The translations under genes and the position numbers were made by a program. From NCBI GenBank assembly GCA_000403275.2, contig KE159600.1:703708-767707 (forward strand): DNA of 64,000 bases, in the 5' to 3' direction. The notes under the pieces are model-generated. The model had not been told where the DNA came from and searched no databases. It saw only the letters and a list, made by a program, of their open reading frames with translations. Of the stretch, positions 54,951-63,991 are shown piece after piece. Source of the DNA: Lachnospiraceae bacterium 28-4 (lineage in GTDB: Bacteria; Bacillota; Clostridia; Lachnospirales; Lachnospiraceae). Position 1 is the first letter of the stretch. Each line of letters begins with the position of its first letter.

Positions 54951-55631
54951 ATGAATAAAGATTTGGGTACAGAAAGTAAAATTGGGATTATATGTGCAAC
55001 GGCCAGGGAACTTGCCCCATACTTGTCTGTTATGCAGATCAGAAAAACGGATGAATGTGCAATGCATTCGTTCCATAACGGTACAATAAAGGATATATGC
55101 ACAACAGCAGTTTATTCTGGCTGTGGAAAGATTAACGCATCCATTACGGCACAGCTTTTAATCGACAGATATAACGTGGATGCAATTATTTTTTCAGGAA
55201 TAGCGGGCGGGATGAGAAAAGAGGTGAAGATATTTGACACAGTGGTATGTACCGCATCTTCATTCCACGATACGGATAATGAGATATACACAGATTTTCC
55301 GGTGATGAAAGCGCCGGTATTTTATGCAGATGATGGATTGACTGCACTGGCAAAGGAAGCAGCCGGAAGGATAGGGCGGAAAATACATTTTGGAGTTGCG
55401 ACAACAGGAGACAGATATATGGAGCCGATTCATCCGGACGCATTGTGCATTGATATGGAAACTGCGGCAGTGGCTCATGCCTGTTATCTGAACGGGGTTC
55501 CTTTTATAGCAGTCCGTTCCATTTCGGACAATGACAAAGAGGCCGGGCAGGAGGCAATCAACAGGAATTATGATAAGGCAGTACAGCAGTCATATCAATT
55601 TGTTTCAGAAATGCTTGAGGGGATCAGATAG
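54951..55631 (+). CDS. mtnN: 5'-methylthioadenosine/S-adenosylhomocysteine nucleosidase-like protein
   Basis: 226 residues from the ATG at 54951 (AAAGGAG upstream). KIGIICATARELAPYLSVM, IIFSGIAGGM (nucleoside loop), IDMETAAVAHACYLNGVPFI (ribose-binding MET and Glu) and VRSISDND with the catalytic Asp are the nucleosidase landmarks. It cleaves the glycosidic bond of MTA, SAH or a related nucleoside. A scrap of its 3' end is found at 33231-33281. Confidence 0.9.
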   Translation: MNKDLGTESKIGIICATARELAPYLSVMQIRKTDECAMHSFHNGTIKDICTTAVYSGCGKINASITAQLLIDRYNVDAIIFSGIAGGMRKEVKIFDTVVCTASSFHDTDNEIYTDFPVMKAPVFYADDGLTALAKEAAGRIGRKIHFGVATTGDRYMEPIHPDALCIDMETAAVAHACYLNGVPFIAVRSISDNDKEAGQEAINRNYDKAVQQSYQFVSEMLEGIR

Positions 55632-55642
55632 GAGTCAGTTAT

Positions 55643-55756
55643 ATGCAGATTTTACAGACAAAGCAGCTAAAAAAATACTATGGTGAAGCCCCCAATGTTA
55701 CCCGTGCGGTGGATGATGTATCTTTTTCAGTGAACAAAGGTCAATTTGTTGCCTGA
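55643..55756 (+). pseudogene. ABC ATPase of BceA/MacB type, cut by an IS
   Basis: 37 codons: MQILQTKQLKKYYGEAPNVT, then DDVSFSVNKGQFVA, the start of an antimicrobial-peptide or MacB-type ATPase. The IS3 element begins at the next base and no continuation is found beyond it. Confidence 0.7.
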
Positions 55757-55829
55757 TGTGGTAAAGTAAAATTGTAACACCTGCACAGGAATAAATGATA
55801 TCATTCAAATAAAAGTGAAGGTGAACAAA

Positions 55830-56123
55830 ATGGCAAGCACAAACAAACGTTATGAGCCTGAATTCAAAAAGCAGATGGTCCGTTTGGTCTTAGAAGAAGG
55901 CAGAACCATCGCAAGCGTCAATAAGGAGTATAACTTAGGAGAGGGAACTGTCCGAAGCTGGATCAGACAGTTTGAAGAAGAATGCGAAAAAAATCCAGAG
56001 ACAAGTGAAAAGGGAGAGCTTTATGAGGAAAACCGCCGGCTCCGTAAAAAACTGGAAGAAATGGAAAAAGAGAACCGTTTCCTAAAAAAAGCGGCCGCAT
56101 TCTTCGCAAAGGAAAACGAATAG
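55830..56123 (+). CDS. IS3-family transposase OrfA
   Basis: 97 residues from the ATG at 55830. HTH_23/transposase_8 domain (YEPEFKKQMVRLVLEEGRTI; GEGTVRSWIRQFEEE) and a leucine-zipper-like helix (LRKKLEEMEKENRFLKKAAA). A run of seven A's and a G (56084-56091) near its end is a typical -1 frameshift site that would fuse it to OrfB. Confidence 0.85.
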   Translation: MASTNKRYEPEFKKQMVRLVLEEGRTIASVNKEYNLGEGTVRSWIRQFEEECEKNPETSEKGELYEENRRLRKKLEEMEKENRFLKKAAAFFAKENE

Positions 56124-56693
56124 AACAATACAAACAGGAAATATTAAATATTTATTATGAATATGGCGGGCGTCCGGGATACCGGATGACGGCCATATTT
56201 TTAAGGAGACGGGAAATCAGCCTGAGTACAACCACAGTACTTAAGTACATGAGGGAATTAAAACTCAGATCAGTTGTGGTGCCGAAAAAACCAAAATATC
56301 ACAAAGGAGACTGCCGTAAAAAATTTGATAATCTGTTCGGACAAGATTTTACGGCATCGAAACCGAATGAAAAATGGTGTACCGATTTTACTTATCTGTA
56401 TTTGGCGGATGGAGCAAAATTGTGAGAAGAAGCACATCACGCAAAGCATGAGTAAGGCAGGATGTCCCTATGACAATCCACCAATGGAAAGTTTTTACGG
56501 AACATTTAAGGCAGAATTTATACGTCAAAACAGTTTTGAGACAGACATCGAATTAAATAAGAGAACATTGGATTATGTATATGGTTATTACAATCCCATA
56601 CGTCCTCATTCATCAAATGGGTATGTGACCCTCGCGGCATTCGCCAAATATACGTGCAAGTACGTCTACTTGGCTTATTGCCCGCGGGAATAA
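56084..56693 (+). pseudogene. IS3-family transposase OrfB, internal deletion
   Basis: In the -1 frame: EILNIYYEYGGRPGYRMTAI and NEKWCTDFTYLYLADGAKL (first catalytic Asp), then TGA. The C-terminal piece, KHITQSMSKAGCPYDNPPME and YYNPIRPHSSNGY, contains the region with the final Glu. About 60 residues with the second Asp are lost, so it is inactive. Confidence 0.8.
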
Positions 56694-56822
56694 AAGAACC
56701 TATTTTTGTTGTCAGCCAACGTGGGCTATGGTAAAATAACATCATCCGATGTACTCAGACGTTTCTGCCTAGGTACACAGCAAGAACAAAATATAGACTT
56801 TAAAATGAATTAAGCTACTCGG

Positions 56823-56896
56823 ATTAGCATAAAAATCAGCCGATGATTCTGCTAATTTTTTGCTAATCGACGTTCCTAAAAACGGCTTTTGCTAAT
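56823..56896. promoter_or_regulatory. TGCTAAT repeats, probable integrase arm-binding sites (right)
   Basis: One inverted copy (ATTAGCA, 56823-56829) and three direct copies starting at 56850, 56861 and 56890. Same heptamer as the left-end cluster. The stretch 56745-57037 contains no gene. Confidence 0.7.
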
Positions 56897-57040
56897 TTGA
56901 TGAAAGTGGATAGTAGTAGATGAAATTGTGCAATATGCAATAAAAAAGCACAATAATCTGGGTTCTACGAGGATACTTTAGACATGAAAGAGCATGAAAA
57001 GAGGTGTAAGGTAACCGTAGGTCATGGAATTAGTTTTCCT

Positions 57041-57156
57041 TCTAAGCGGCAGGTCAGGTGTTCGAGTCACCTCGGGAACGCTGGAAACATAGCCGAAAGC
57101 CTTGATTTTAGCAGGTTTTCGGCTTTCTTCATTCCAGCGTCAAAACTCGGATTTGC
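57041..57156. repeat. attR core: degenerate tRNA-Arg 3' half plus terminator
   Basis: 111 of 116 bases match 7334-7449. The preceding 30 bases (from about 57011) also resemble the 5' half of the tRNA, but with gaps, and the anticodon position reads TCT rather than CCT. That could be a worn tRNA-Arg pseudogene or the element's own attP arm. Confidence 0.88.
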
Positions 57157-57202
57157 AGAATGTATCTCATTTGAAAAAACGCTTGAATTGATGAATGAAT
57201 AA
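57157..57202 (+). pseudogene. Isochorismatase-family C-terminal scrap
   Basis: ECISFEKTLELMNE followed by a stop, nearly the same as the end of the remnant at 18669-18818. It starts exactly where the att repeat ends. Confidence 0.55.
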
Positions 57203-57231
57203 ATCAGGAAGTGGCAAAGGTGTTTGCAGAT

Positions 57232-57771
57232 ATGAAAAGATATATTGCTTTATTAAGAGGTATCAATATAAGTGGAAAAAATAAAATACCAATGGCAGAG
57301 TTAAAGAAAGGCTTTGAGACAATTGCTTATGGAGAAGTGAGAACGTATCTGAACAGTGGCAATGTGATTTTTTCCAGTGATGAAGATAATATAAGGAAGC
57401 TTACGGACCAGATTGAGGAAATGATAAAAAATCAGTTTGGATTGGATATTCCTGTTTTTGTCCTGTCAAAGGAAGAGCTTGAGGATATTTTAAAAAATGC
57501 ACCTGACTGGTGGGGCAGTGAGGACAAAGATATTTATGATAATCTGATTTTCATAATACCGCCAGCTGCATTTTCCGATGTATATAATGAAATTGGAGAA
57601 CCTAAAAAGGAATTGGAGAGAATAAAGGATTATAAGGAAGTGATATTCTGGTCTTTCAGCCGTAAAGATTATCAAAAGACAAACTGGTGGCCTAAGACAG
57701 CAGGTGCGAATGTCAGCACGAAGCTGACCATAAGAACAGCTAATACGGTTAGAAAGATCGCCAGTATGTAG
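57232..57771 (+). CDS. DUF1697 family protein
   Basis: 179 residues from the ATG at 57232 (AAAGGTG upstream; a GTG at 57211 is the alternative). MKRYIALLRGINISGKNKIP and VRTYLNSGNVIFSS are the family signature. Single alpha-beta domain, no membrane segment. Function unknown. First complete gene to the right of the island. Confidence 0.87.
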   Translation: MKRYIALLRGINISGKNKIPMAELKKGFETIAYGEVRTYLNSGNVIFSSDEDNIRKLTDQIEEMIKNQFGLDIPVFVLSKEELEDILKNAPDWWGSEDKDIYDNLIFIIPPAAFSDVYNEIGEPKKELERIKDYKEVIFWSFSRKDYQKTNWWPKTAGANVSTKLTIRTANTVRKIASM

Positions 57772-57839
57772 TTACCTTTCAAAATTTGATTTTATTTGAA
57801 AAACTCTAATATACTATATATAGTGTTAATTGCTTGATT

Positions 57840-58322
57840 AAATCAATATGGAAAGCTCAACTTTTCTTACAATCTTCTAATTGGGAAAAACAGATATCCC
57901 TTTCCAGTCTGCGGATAGGTAAAATCGTGGACAGCCCCTGCCAATGAAATATCACGCTCTTCCAGATATTTGATAACTTCTGAGAAGGTATCCTCATTTT
58001 CACGTTCTACATAGATATACTCATAGCCGGGAATCACCCATTTTGTCCAACCGATAGGGGCTTCTGAATCATCTTTACATTCCACACCTGCAAGGCTGTC
58101 ATAAAAAACAAACCGTTCTTGGAATAAATGCCGTTTCGGATTCCTTCAGCGCATTTCATATTTTTTCCCTTTCAAAATTGGAGCAATAATAAATTAAGTT
58201 CATTCTTTTTTAAGATGTTTTAGAGGCTTTTTAGAGACTGCTCTGATAAAATGGAGAAAAATCCGCAGAAATACTGGATAAGCTGTGGATGGAATTTTAT
58301 ATGAGAGGAGAACAACATGAAA
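57840..58322. repeat. Collapsed duplicate of island segment 28222-29765
   Basis: Three successive blocks match 28222-28460, part of 28990-29060 and 29480-29765 in order, with the intervening parts deleted. The last block is the promoter and start of the lipoprotein gene at 58317. Confidence 0.85.
57867..58085 (-). pseudogene. GyrI-like protein fragment (duplicate of 28243-28719)
   Basis: The last 72 codons (VECKDDSEAP to LFFPIRRL) are almost identical to the 3' end of the gene at 28243. Immediately beyond (58095-58160) comes a shortened piece of the neighbouring EFR1 gene. The 5' half is missing. Confidence 0.85.
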
Positions 58323-58991
58323 AAGAAAGCAGGAAAAACGATCTTATTGACAGGGGTGCTGTGCATCCTGAGCCTTGCGGTATGTGCCTGTGGAAAGACG
58401 GAGGAAGCATCAGATACCCAGGAACCACAGGTGGTTCAGGGCGAGCCGATCCCGGAGGATGATACAGAGGACAATGTTTCTGCTCCGGAACCGGAAGCGG
58501 ATGCAGAAGGAACCGACACCGGGAATGAACCGGAGTCACCGGAAGCCTTACCGGAACCGCAATCCGGTGAAAGCAGCAGCCAGGGAACAGACAGCGCACA
58601 GAAAGAACAGCCGGAAGCACAAAGTCAAAGTACGTCTGGCACATCTACAGAATGGGTGGACAGTACTCCCAATCTGGAAGGAGATATCAAAGAGCTGAAG
58701 GATGGGCAGCTTACCGTGGTAGAGGCCATTACAGAAAAATCGGATAATGGAGGTGATATCATAGTATCTCCTAGCAGCAGCGGGGATGATTCTGAGTTTA
58801 ATAAGATTGCGGTTACATACGATGAAAATACCCTGTTTGCTATACAAACGATCTACGATGGAGGGGCCAGATCTGAAATGTCAACAGCAACAGCGGCAGA
58901 CCTGGCATCCGGCCAGTTCATTAAGGTATGGGGAAGTTCTTCCGGCAGCGGGCTGAAAGCAACCCAGATCTGTATTGTAGAAGTGGCCTGA
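58317..58991 (+). CDS. Lipoprotein with acidic linker
   Basis: 224 residues. Signal peptide with a VCAC-type lipobox (likely lipidated Cys25). Residues about 30-125 are a Pro/Glu/Ser-rich, unstructured linker. A C-terminal domain (about 130-224: DGQLTVVEAITEKSDNGGDI; FNKIAVTYDENTLFAIQTIY) follows. Surface-anchored, function unknown. Its promoter block is duplicated at 29635-29765. Confidence 0.75.
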   Translation: MKKKAGKTILLTGVLCILSLAVCACGKTEEASDTQEPQVVQGEPIPEDDTEDNVSAPEPEADAEGTDTGNEPESPEALPEPQSGESSSQGTDSAQKEQPEAQSQSTSGTSTEWVDSTPNLEGDIKELKDGQLTVVEAITEKSDNGGDIIVSPSSSGDDSEFNKIAVTYDENTLFAIQTIYDGGARSEMSTATAADLASGQFIKVWGSSSGSGLKATQICIVEVA

Positions 58992-58999
58992 ACCATTGC

Positions 59000-59054
59000 C
59001 TGTCCTCTTTTGATAAGGAGAAAACCCTTGTCAGGAGAGGGCAGTTTTTTTTAA
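59000..59054 (+). terminator. Terminator of the lipoprotein gene
   Basis: CTGTCCTCTT pairs with AGAGGGCAG across a loop containing a small second stem; eight T's follow from 59045. The stretch 59055-59539 has no supported gene; an extended -10 (TGCTATAAT) near 59354-59362 probably serves the sigma factor gene. Confidence 0.75.
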
Positions 59055-59539
59055 ATAAAACCTTTATTTCCTGCATTTCATTCATAAAAAATACGTCCAG
59101 TAATTGCACTTCTTACAGCAGCAATCAGTGCTTAGATTCTCATTGTCTGCGCTGCGGTTATCTACAGCTTGTTTTATATATCTGTGACAGGAAAGGTGAA
59201 GGAATATGGGAGACTGCGGGTGATCGGCATGATTACAGAAAGGATGATGCAAAGTAATGAATATGGAATTAAAGAAACAATTTATTCATCATCACTTCAC
59301 GTTTAGAAATCTATAAAACTCGCTATTAGATTGGTGATACGATTACGATTTCCTGCTATAATGAACGGGTAAAGATTTAAATTGTAAATTTATCTGTCAC
59401 ACAGCGGGGAAGTTACTGTCTAATAAAATATACGGAACAATTTCTGCAGGAAGTGCTACAGAATTTATCGGGAGGGATCAAAAGATTTCTTTCAAATATT
59501 CCGTAATAAATACCATTTGCACTTCAGAAAAGAGGAATC

Positions 59540-60385
59540 ATGAATTCATTCACAAATGAAGAATTGCTGAACCTGATCCAAAAAGCAACGGCAGGGGACA
59601 AGTCATCTCTGGAAACGGTGATACTCAATATCCAAGATTTGGTATTTAACCTTTCATTGCGCATGTTAGGAACCTTTCCTGATGCGGAGGATGCATCTCA
59701 GGACATCCTCTTGAAAGTCATGACGCATTTGTCTTCTTTTAAGGGAGAGAGTTCTTTCTCTACTTGGGTATTTCGCATTGCGGTAAACCACCTGAAGGAT
59801 TATAAAAAGCATATGTTCGCCCAATTTCCTTTAAGTTTTGAATTTTATGGGGATGATATTCGAAATGCAAAAACAGAAGATATACCGGATCTGACCCAGA
59901 ACGTAGAACAGGCAATTCTTGCGGAAGAATTGAAACTATCCTGCACTAATGTGATGCTGCAATGCCTGGATACCGAGAACAGATGTATTTTTATTTTGGG
60001 AACTATGTTTAAGGTAGACAGCCGGATCGCAGGGGATATTCTGGGAATCACGCCGGAAGCATATCGTCAGCGTTTGTCAAGGGTGCGCAAAAAAATGGCG
60101 GATTTCCTGACAGAATATTGTGGTGAATATGGAAAAGGAAAATGTCATTGTGCGGATAGAGTGAATTATGCCATCCAGAGCCATCGGATTCATCCTACGC
60201 AGCTCTATTTTCAGACGGCGGTTTCTTCAGAGGTAATGTTGGACGTAAAAGAGGCCATGGAAGAGATTGATGATTTGTCACAAGAATTTTCTTTTTGTAA
60301 GACTTATCAGTCGCCGGAAAATTTGAAACAGTTTATTGAGGAATTTTTAAACGGGACTTCTTTTTCCATAGTTAAAAATAGCTAG
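59540..60385 (+). CDS. ECF-like sigma-70 factor with C-terminal extension
   Basis: 281 residues, longer than typical ECF sigmas (about 180). Region 2 (VFNLSLRMLGTFPDAEDASQ DILLKVM-type sequence, then WVFRIAVNHLKDYKK) and a region 4 HTH (GDILGITPEAYRQRLSRVRK) are followed by about 85 extra residues that open with CGEYGKGKCHCADRVNYA and contain several His. This could be a metal-binding or anti-sigma-contact module. AGAGG upstream of the ATG. Confidence 0.85.
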   Translation: MNSFTNEELLNLIQKATAGDKSSLETVILNIQDLVFNLSLRMLGTFPDAEDASQDILLKVMTHLSSFKGESSFSTWVFRIAVNHLKDYKKHMFAQFPLSFEFYGDDIRNAKTEDIPDLTQNVEQAILAEELKLSCTNVMLQCLDTENRCIFILGTMFKVDSRIAGDILGITPEAYRQRLSRVRKKMADFLTEYCGEYGKGKCHCADRVNYAIQSHRIHPTQLYFQTAVSSEVMLDVKEAMEEIDDLSQEFSFCKTYQSPENLKQFIEEFLNGTSFSIVKNS

Positions 60386-60427
60386 GAAATAATCGCCGGG
60401 AATTTTTTAAAACTGAAAGGAGAGCAT

Positions 60428-61111
60428 ATGGATACGCAGACGATTTTGAGTTATCTGAAAAATTTAAATGAACACAATGACCGGGAATGGTATCATGCCC
60501 ACAAAACGGAATATAAAGAAGCAAGCGCCCTGTTTGAAACATTGGTGCAGGAACTAATTCTGCAAATCGGAAAATTTGACGGCAATATTCTGCCGAGAGA
60601 AGCAAAAGAGCTGACTTTTAAGTTGGTGAGAGATACCCGTTTCAGCCATGATAAATCGCCCTATAATCCGGCATTCCGTGCCCATATCGGCCCGGAAGGG
60701 AAACTGCCTGTACCGGTGGGATATTATCTGATGATTAAACCGGGCGGACAATCTTTTCTCGGCGGCGGACTGTTTGCGGATATGTTTAAAGACGCGACTT
60801 CCATGATTCGGGATTATATTGCGGCGAATGGGGAGGAGTGGGAAAAGATTCTCCATGATCCTGAGTTTCAGAAGGAGTTCGTTGTGCAAGGAAGCAAATT
60901 AAAAAATGTACCTGCCGGTTATGACCGGGAGCATCCACAGGCAGAGTTTTTAAAGTTTAAGAGCTGGTATCTGGAATATCCGATCAAGGATGAGATAGTG
61001 GCCGATGGGAAACTGTTTCTTACAGAGGCAGTAAGATTGTTTCAGATTATGAAACCTTTTAATGATTTTCTGAACCAGGCATTGAAAGATTTTCATATGC
61101 CTACGAGATAA
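60428..61111 (+). CDS. DUF2461 (TIGR02453) family protein
   Basis: 227 residues, ATG with AAAGGAG. Signature regions: FLKNLNEHNDREWYHAHK-like start, KLVRDTRFSHDKSPYNPAFR, GYYLMIKPGGQSFLGGGLF, and a C-terminal helix. Family widespread and uncharacterised, predicted soluble. It follows the sigma gene by 42 bases in the same direction. Confidence 0.88.
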   Translation: MDTQTILSYLKNLNEHNDREWYHAHKTEYKEASALFETLVQELILQIGKFDGNILPREAKELTFKLVRDTRFSHDKSPYNPAFRAHIGPEGKLPVPVGYYLMIKPGGQSFLGGGLFADMFKDATSMIRDYIAANGEEWEKILHDPEFQKEFVVQGSKLKNVPAGYDREHPQAEFLKFKSWYLEYPIKDEIVADGKLFLTEAVRLFQIMKPFNDFLNQALKDFHMPTR

Positions 61112-61169
61112 AAGCGATGGATTTCAGTTTTTCCAATAAAAAAATATTATTATTAGTCAGCAGCAGGAA

Positions 61170-63243
61170 GGGGCTGTCGGGAAATAGATAGCCCTAAGCA
61201 AAACAGGGGCAGGTGCGACTTGTGAAAGTTACACCTGTCCCTGAATCTTAAAAACAGAAAAAAAGATGGCTAACGACAACCATCTTTCTCTCCGTTACAT
61301 GTTATAATGTAACTATGTTTAAGCAAGATTATTATAACGATTTTTTTGAATTCGGGCAACAGAAAATTAACTTCAGCTTTTTCGAATTGTGTTTACCTGA
61401 CGATGATCCCGTCTATACCCTTAAAAAAGTGATGGAGGAATTGGACTTCTCAGGCCTGCTGGCCTGTTATTCGGATAAGGGCAGAACAGGGTACAACCCG
61501 ATTATGATGTATGCTGTTGTTACCTATGCAAACATGCGTGGGGTGAGGGCTGTTGACCGTATCGTGGAGTTATGTGAAAGGGATCTGGCTTTCATCTGGC
61601 TGACCAGGGGACAGAAACCAAAGAGGGATGCTTTTTATGATTTTAAAGGGAAAAAACTGACTGCACAAGTGCTGGATGGACTCAACTACCAGTTCCTGCG
61701 CCGTCTGGAAAAAGAAGGTCTGGTCACGCTCAAAGAGCTTTTTATAGATGGAACAAAAATAGAAGCCAATGCCAACCGGTATACCTTTGTCTGGCGTGGA
61801 AGCATCAATTATCATCTGGCCGGCCTGCTGGATACCATAGATGCTCTTTATACAAAGTATAATACGTTTTTACAGGAAAACGGATATGGACCGAAATACG
61901 ATCTTGGGGATGCCCGGATGTTTGTCATAGAGGGCATGGAAAAAGTCAGACGTGTGATCGCAGAAAACCGGAAACGGAAACTGACAAAACACAAGAAACT
62001 GTCTAATAATACAGTCATAGAGATCGATCATTGTTCCCCGCTGGAAATTTTAAAGCTCCAGAAAGATCTTATCCGGATCGCTGAGAGAGAAAATATCGGG
62101 TTTGTTTATGGAAAAGGACAAAGGAAACCACAGATCCAGCAGCTTTATGAAGAACTGGAAGAATGCGGGAAACGCTTGATGGGATATAAGGAATGCTTTG
62201 AGATCATGGGGAAAGAGCGCAACAGCTATTCCAAAACGGACCTGGAAGCGACCTTTATGCGGATGAAAGAAGACCATATGCTCAATGGCCAGCTAAAACC
62301 GGCATATAATGTCCAGATCGCAGTAGAGAACTATTTCATTATCCACGGCTATGTAAGCAATGACCGCACCGATTACAATACACTGATCCCGGTAATGGAG
62401 AAGCATCGGATGGCTTTTGGTGAAGTGCTGGAAGAAGTGACTGCTGACAGCGGTTATTGCAGCGAAAAGAACCTGCTATACCTGAAAGAGCATCAGATTG
62501 CCAGCTATATCAAACTTCAGGATCATGAAAAAAGAAAGACACGTGCTTATACGGAGGACATCGGCAAGTATTATAACATGACATACCGGATCTTTGAGGA
62601 TGAGCATTACTATGTCTGTCATGATGGGAGGCAGCTGCGCCATATCCGGACAGAAACCAAAGAGCAGGAAGGATATACCCAGACATTCGAAGTATATGGG
62701 TGTGCAGACTGTAGCGGGTGTGAACATAAGTCCCGCTGCCTGTATAAATACAATGCAGAAAAGAATGCAGACCGGAACAAAATCATGAAGATCAATGAGC
62801 GTTGGGAAGAACTGAAGGAGGAATCCCAGGCAAACATCCAGAGTGAGAAAGGAATCCTGAAGCGCCAGATCAGATCCATCCAGACAGAAGGGCACTTTGG
62901 AGACATCAAGGAAAACGAAGGGTTCCGGCGTTTTAATTATCGTAGCTGCGAAAAAGTATATAAAGAGTTTATGCTGTACGCGATCGGTCGGAATATCAAT
63001 AAATATCACCGGTTCCTTCATCAGGAAATAGAAAAATACGAGGGAAAAACAGAGCAGAAAACAGCTTAGGGAAAAGGATACCTGAAAAAAATAAGGTCAA
63101 GGGGGTATTGCGCCCTAAAATAAGTTCAGCGAAAAGAAAAGAAGGAATCCCACGGAATGTCAGGATTTGGAAAAGCCTGAATTTCATGGGATTCTCTTTT
63201 TCTTAGGAATCAGGGGCCAAAATCGGCATTAACCGACAGCCCC
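61170..63243 (+). mobile_element. IS1182-family insertion sequence, copy 2 (2,074 bp)
   Basis: Starts GGGGCTGTCGGG at 61170 and ends CCGACAGCCCC at 63243. Same element as 48514-50587 but in opposite orientation. The pair brackets 10.6 kb including the right att site. Confidence 0.93.
61315..63069 (+). CDS. IS1182-family transposase
   Basis: 584 residues with the same protein sequence as the product of 48688-50442. One silent difference was noted (CGC here, CGT in copy 1, in GRQLRHIRTE, near 62638). The promoter and start region immediately inside the left end contain TTACATGTTATAATGTAA, with TATAAT as -10. Confidence 0.95.
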   Translation: MFKQDYYNDFFEFGQQKINFSFFELCLPDDDPVYTLKKVMEELDFSGLLACYSDKGRTGYNPIMMYAVVTYANMRGVRAVDRIVELCERDLAFIWLTRGQKPKRDAFYDFKGKKLTAQVLDGLNYQFLRRLEKEGLVTLKELFIDGTKIEANANRYTFVWRGSINYHLAGLLDTIDALYTKYNTFLQENGYGPKYDLGDARMFVIEGMEKVRRVIAENRKRKLTKHKKLSNNTVIEIDHCSPLEILKLQKDLIRIAERENIGFVYGKGQRKPQIQQLYEELEECGKRLMGYKECFEIMGKERNSYSKTDLEATFMRMKEDHMLNGQLKPAYNVQIAVENYFIIHGYVSNDRTDYNTLIPVMEKHRMAFGEVLEEVTADSGYCSEKNLLYLKEHQIASYIKLQDHEKRKTRAYTEDIGKYYNMTYRIFEDEHYYVCHDGRQLRHIRTETKEQEGYTQTFEVYGCADCSGCEHKSRCLYKYNAEKNADRNKIMKINERWEELKEESQANIQSEKGILKRQIRSIQTEGHFGDIKENEGFRRFNYRSCEKVYKEFMLYAIGRNINKYHRFLHQEIEKYEGKTEQKTA

Positions 63244-63370
63244 TTTTGATTAGAGGATATAAAAATTCGGGAGAATATACAGACAAAACAGAAAGAATAT
63301 GGTATGATTCTGGTAAATGGCAAATATATGTTTGTATCCAATTTGCAGGCCGGAAAGGATGGAAAACGAT

Positions 63371-63991
63371 ATGGAAAGACAAATAGTGGTTACGATAGGG
63401 AGAAGTTTTGGCAGCAACGGACGGCGGATCGGAGAAGGATTAGCGAAAGAACTTGGAATCAAATGTTATGACAGAAATTTAATCGAAATGGCGGCAAAAG
63501 AAAGCGGAATGGACTGGAAGGTAGTCGGCAATGCGGACGAAAAGCTGGTGGGAAGGATTTTAAAATTTAAAGGGGGATTTGATTTTATACAGGAGAACCC
63601 TAATGATAAGATATACAGGGCACAGGCGGAAATTATCCGCTCCATCGTAAAAAGCGGCGAATCCTGTGTTATTGTCGGAAGAGGAGCGGATTATGTGCTG
63701 AGAAACCGTCATGAAGTTCTTAAAATATTTATTTATGCACCTTACAGCACCCGTTTGGAAACGGTTATGGAAAGATATGGATTTACAAAAGAAGAGGCGG
63801 AAAGGGCGATCCGCCATATGGATAAGACAAGAAGGAATTATTATGAATATTTTACAGATAATAATTGGGATCAAAAAGAAGGAAAGGATATGCTGATCGA
63901 CAGCAGCGAATTTGGAGTAGAAGGAACGGTGAATCTGATAAAAACAGCTGTGGAATGCAAACTAAAAAGAGATTGGGATGATATAACGTGA
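63371..63991 (+). CDS. Cytidylate-kinase-like family protein
   Basis: 206 residues from the ATG at 63371; ATG at 63359 or a start at 63317 are alternatives. An N-terminal P-loop-like GRSFGSNGRRIGEGLAKELG, CVIVGRGADYVLRNRHEVLK (acid and Arg of the core) and MDKTRRNYYEYFTDNNW (lid) are characteristic. Presumed nucleotide kinase; substrate not assigned. Complete, ending ten bases before the window edge. Confidence 0.85.
   Translation: MERQIVVTIGRSFGSNGRRIGEGLAKELGIKCYDRNLIEMAAKESGMDWKVVGNADEKLVGRILKFKGGFDFIQENPNDKIYRAQAEIIRSIVKSGESCVIVGRGADYVLRNRHEVLKIFIYAPYSTRLETVMERYGFTKEEAERAIRHMDKTRRNYYEYFTDNNWDQKEGKDMLIDSSEFGVEGTVNLIKTAVECKLKRDWDDIT

Larger units (their letters stand above)
55754..56744 (+). 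mobile_element. IS3-family element, decayed (about 990 bp)
   Basis: Ends TGATGT at 55754 and the mirrored ACATCA at 56744, with similar inner bases. It contains orfA and a broken orfB; a central orfB segment is deleted, making the element shorter than usual. Confidence 0.75.

Noticed and set aside
56984-57202. 72-codon frame across the attR repeat
   Set aside because: Crosses the degenerate tRNA and terminator; only its last 14 codons resemble a protein, and those are listed as a scrap.
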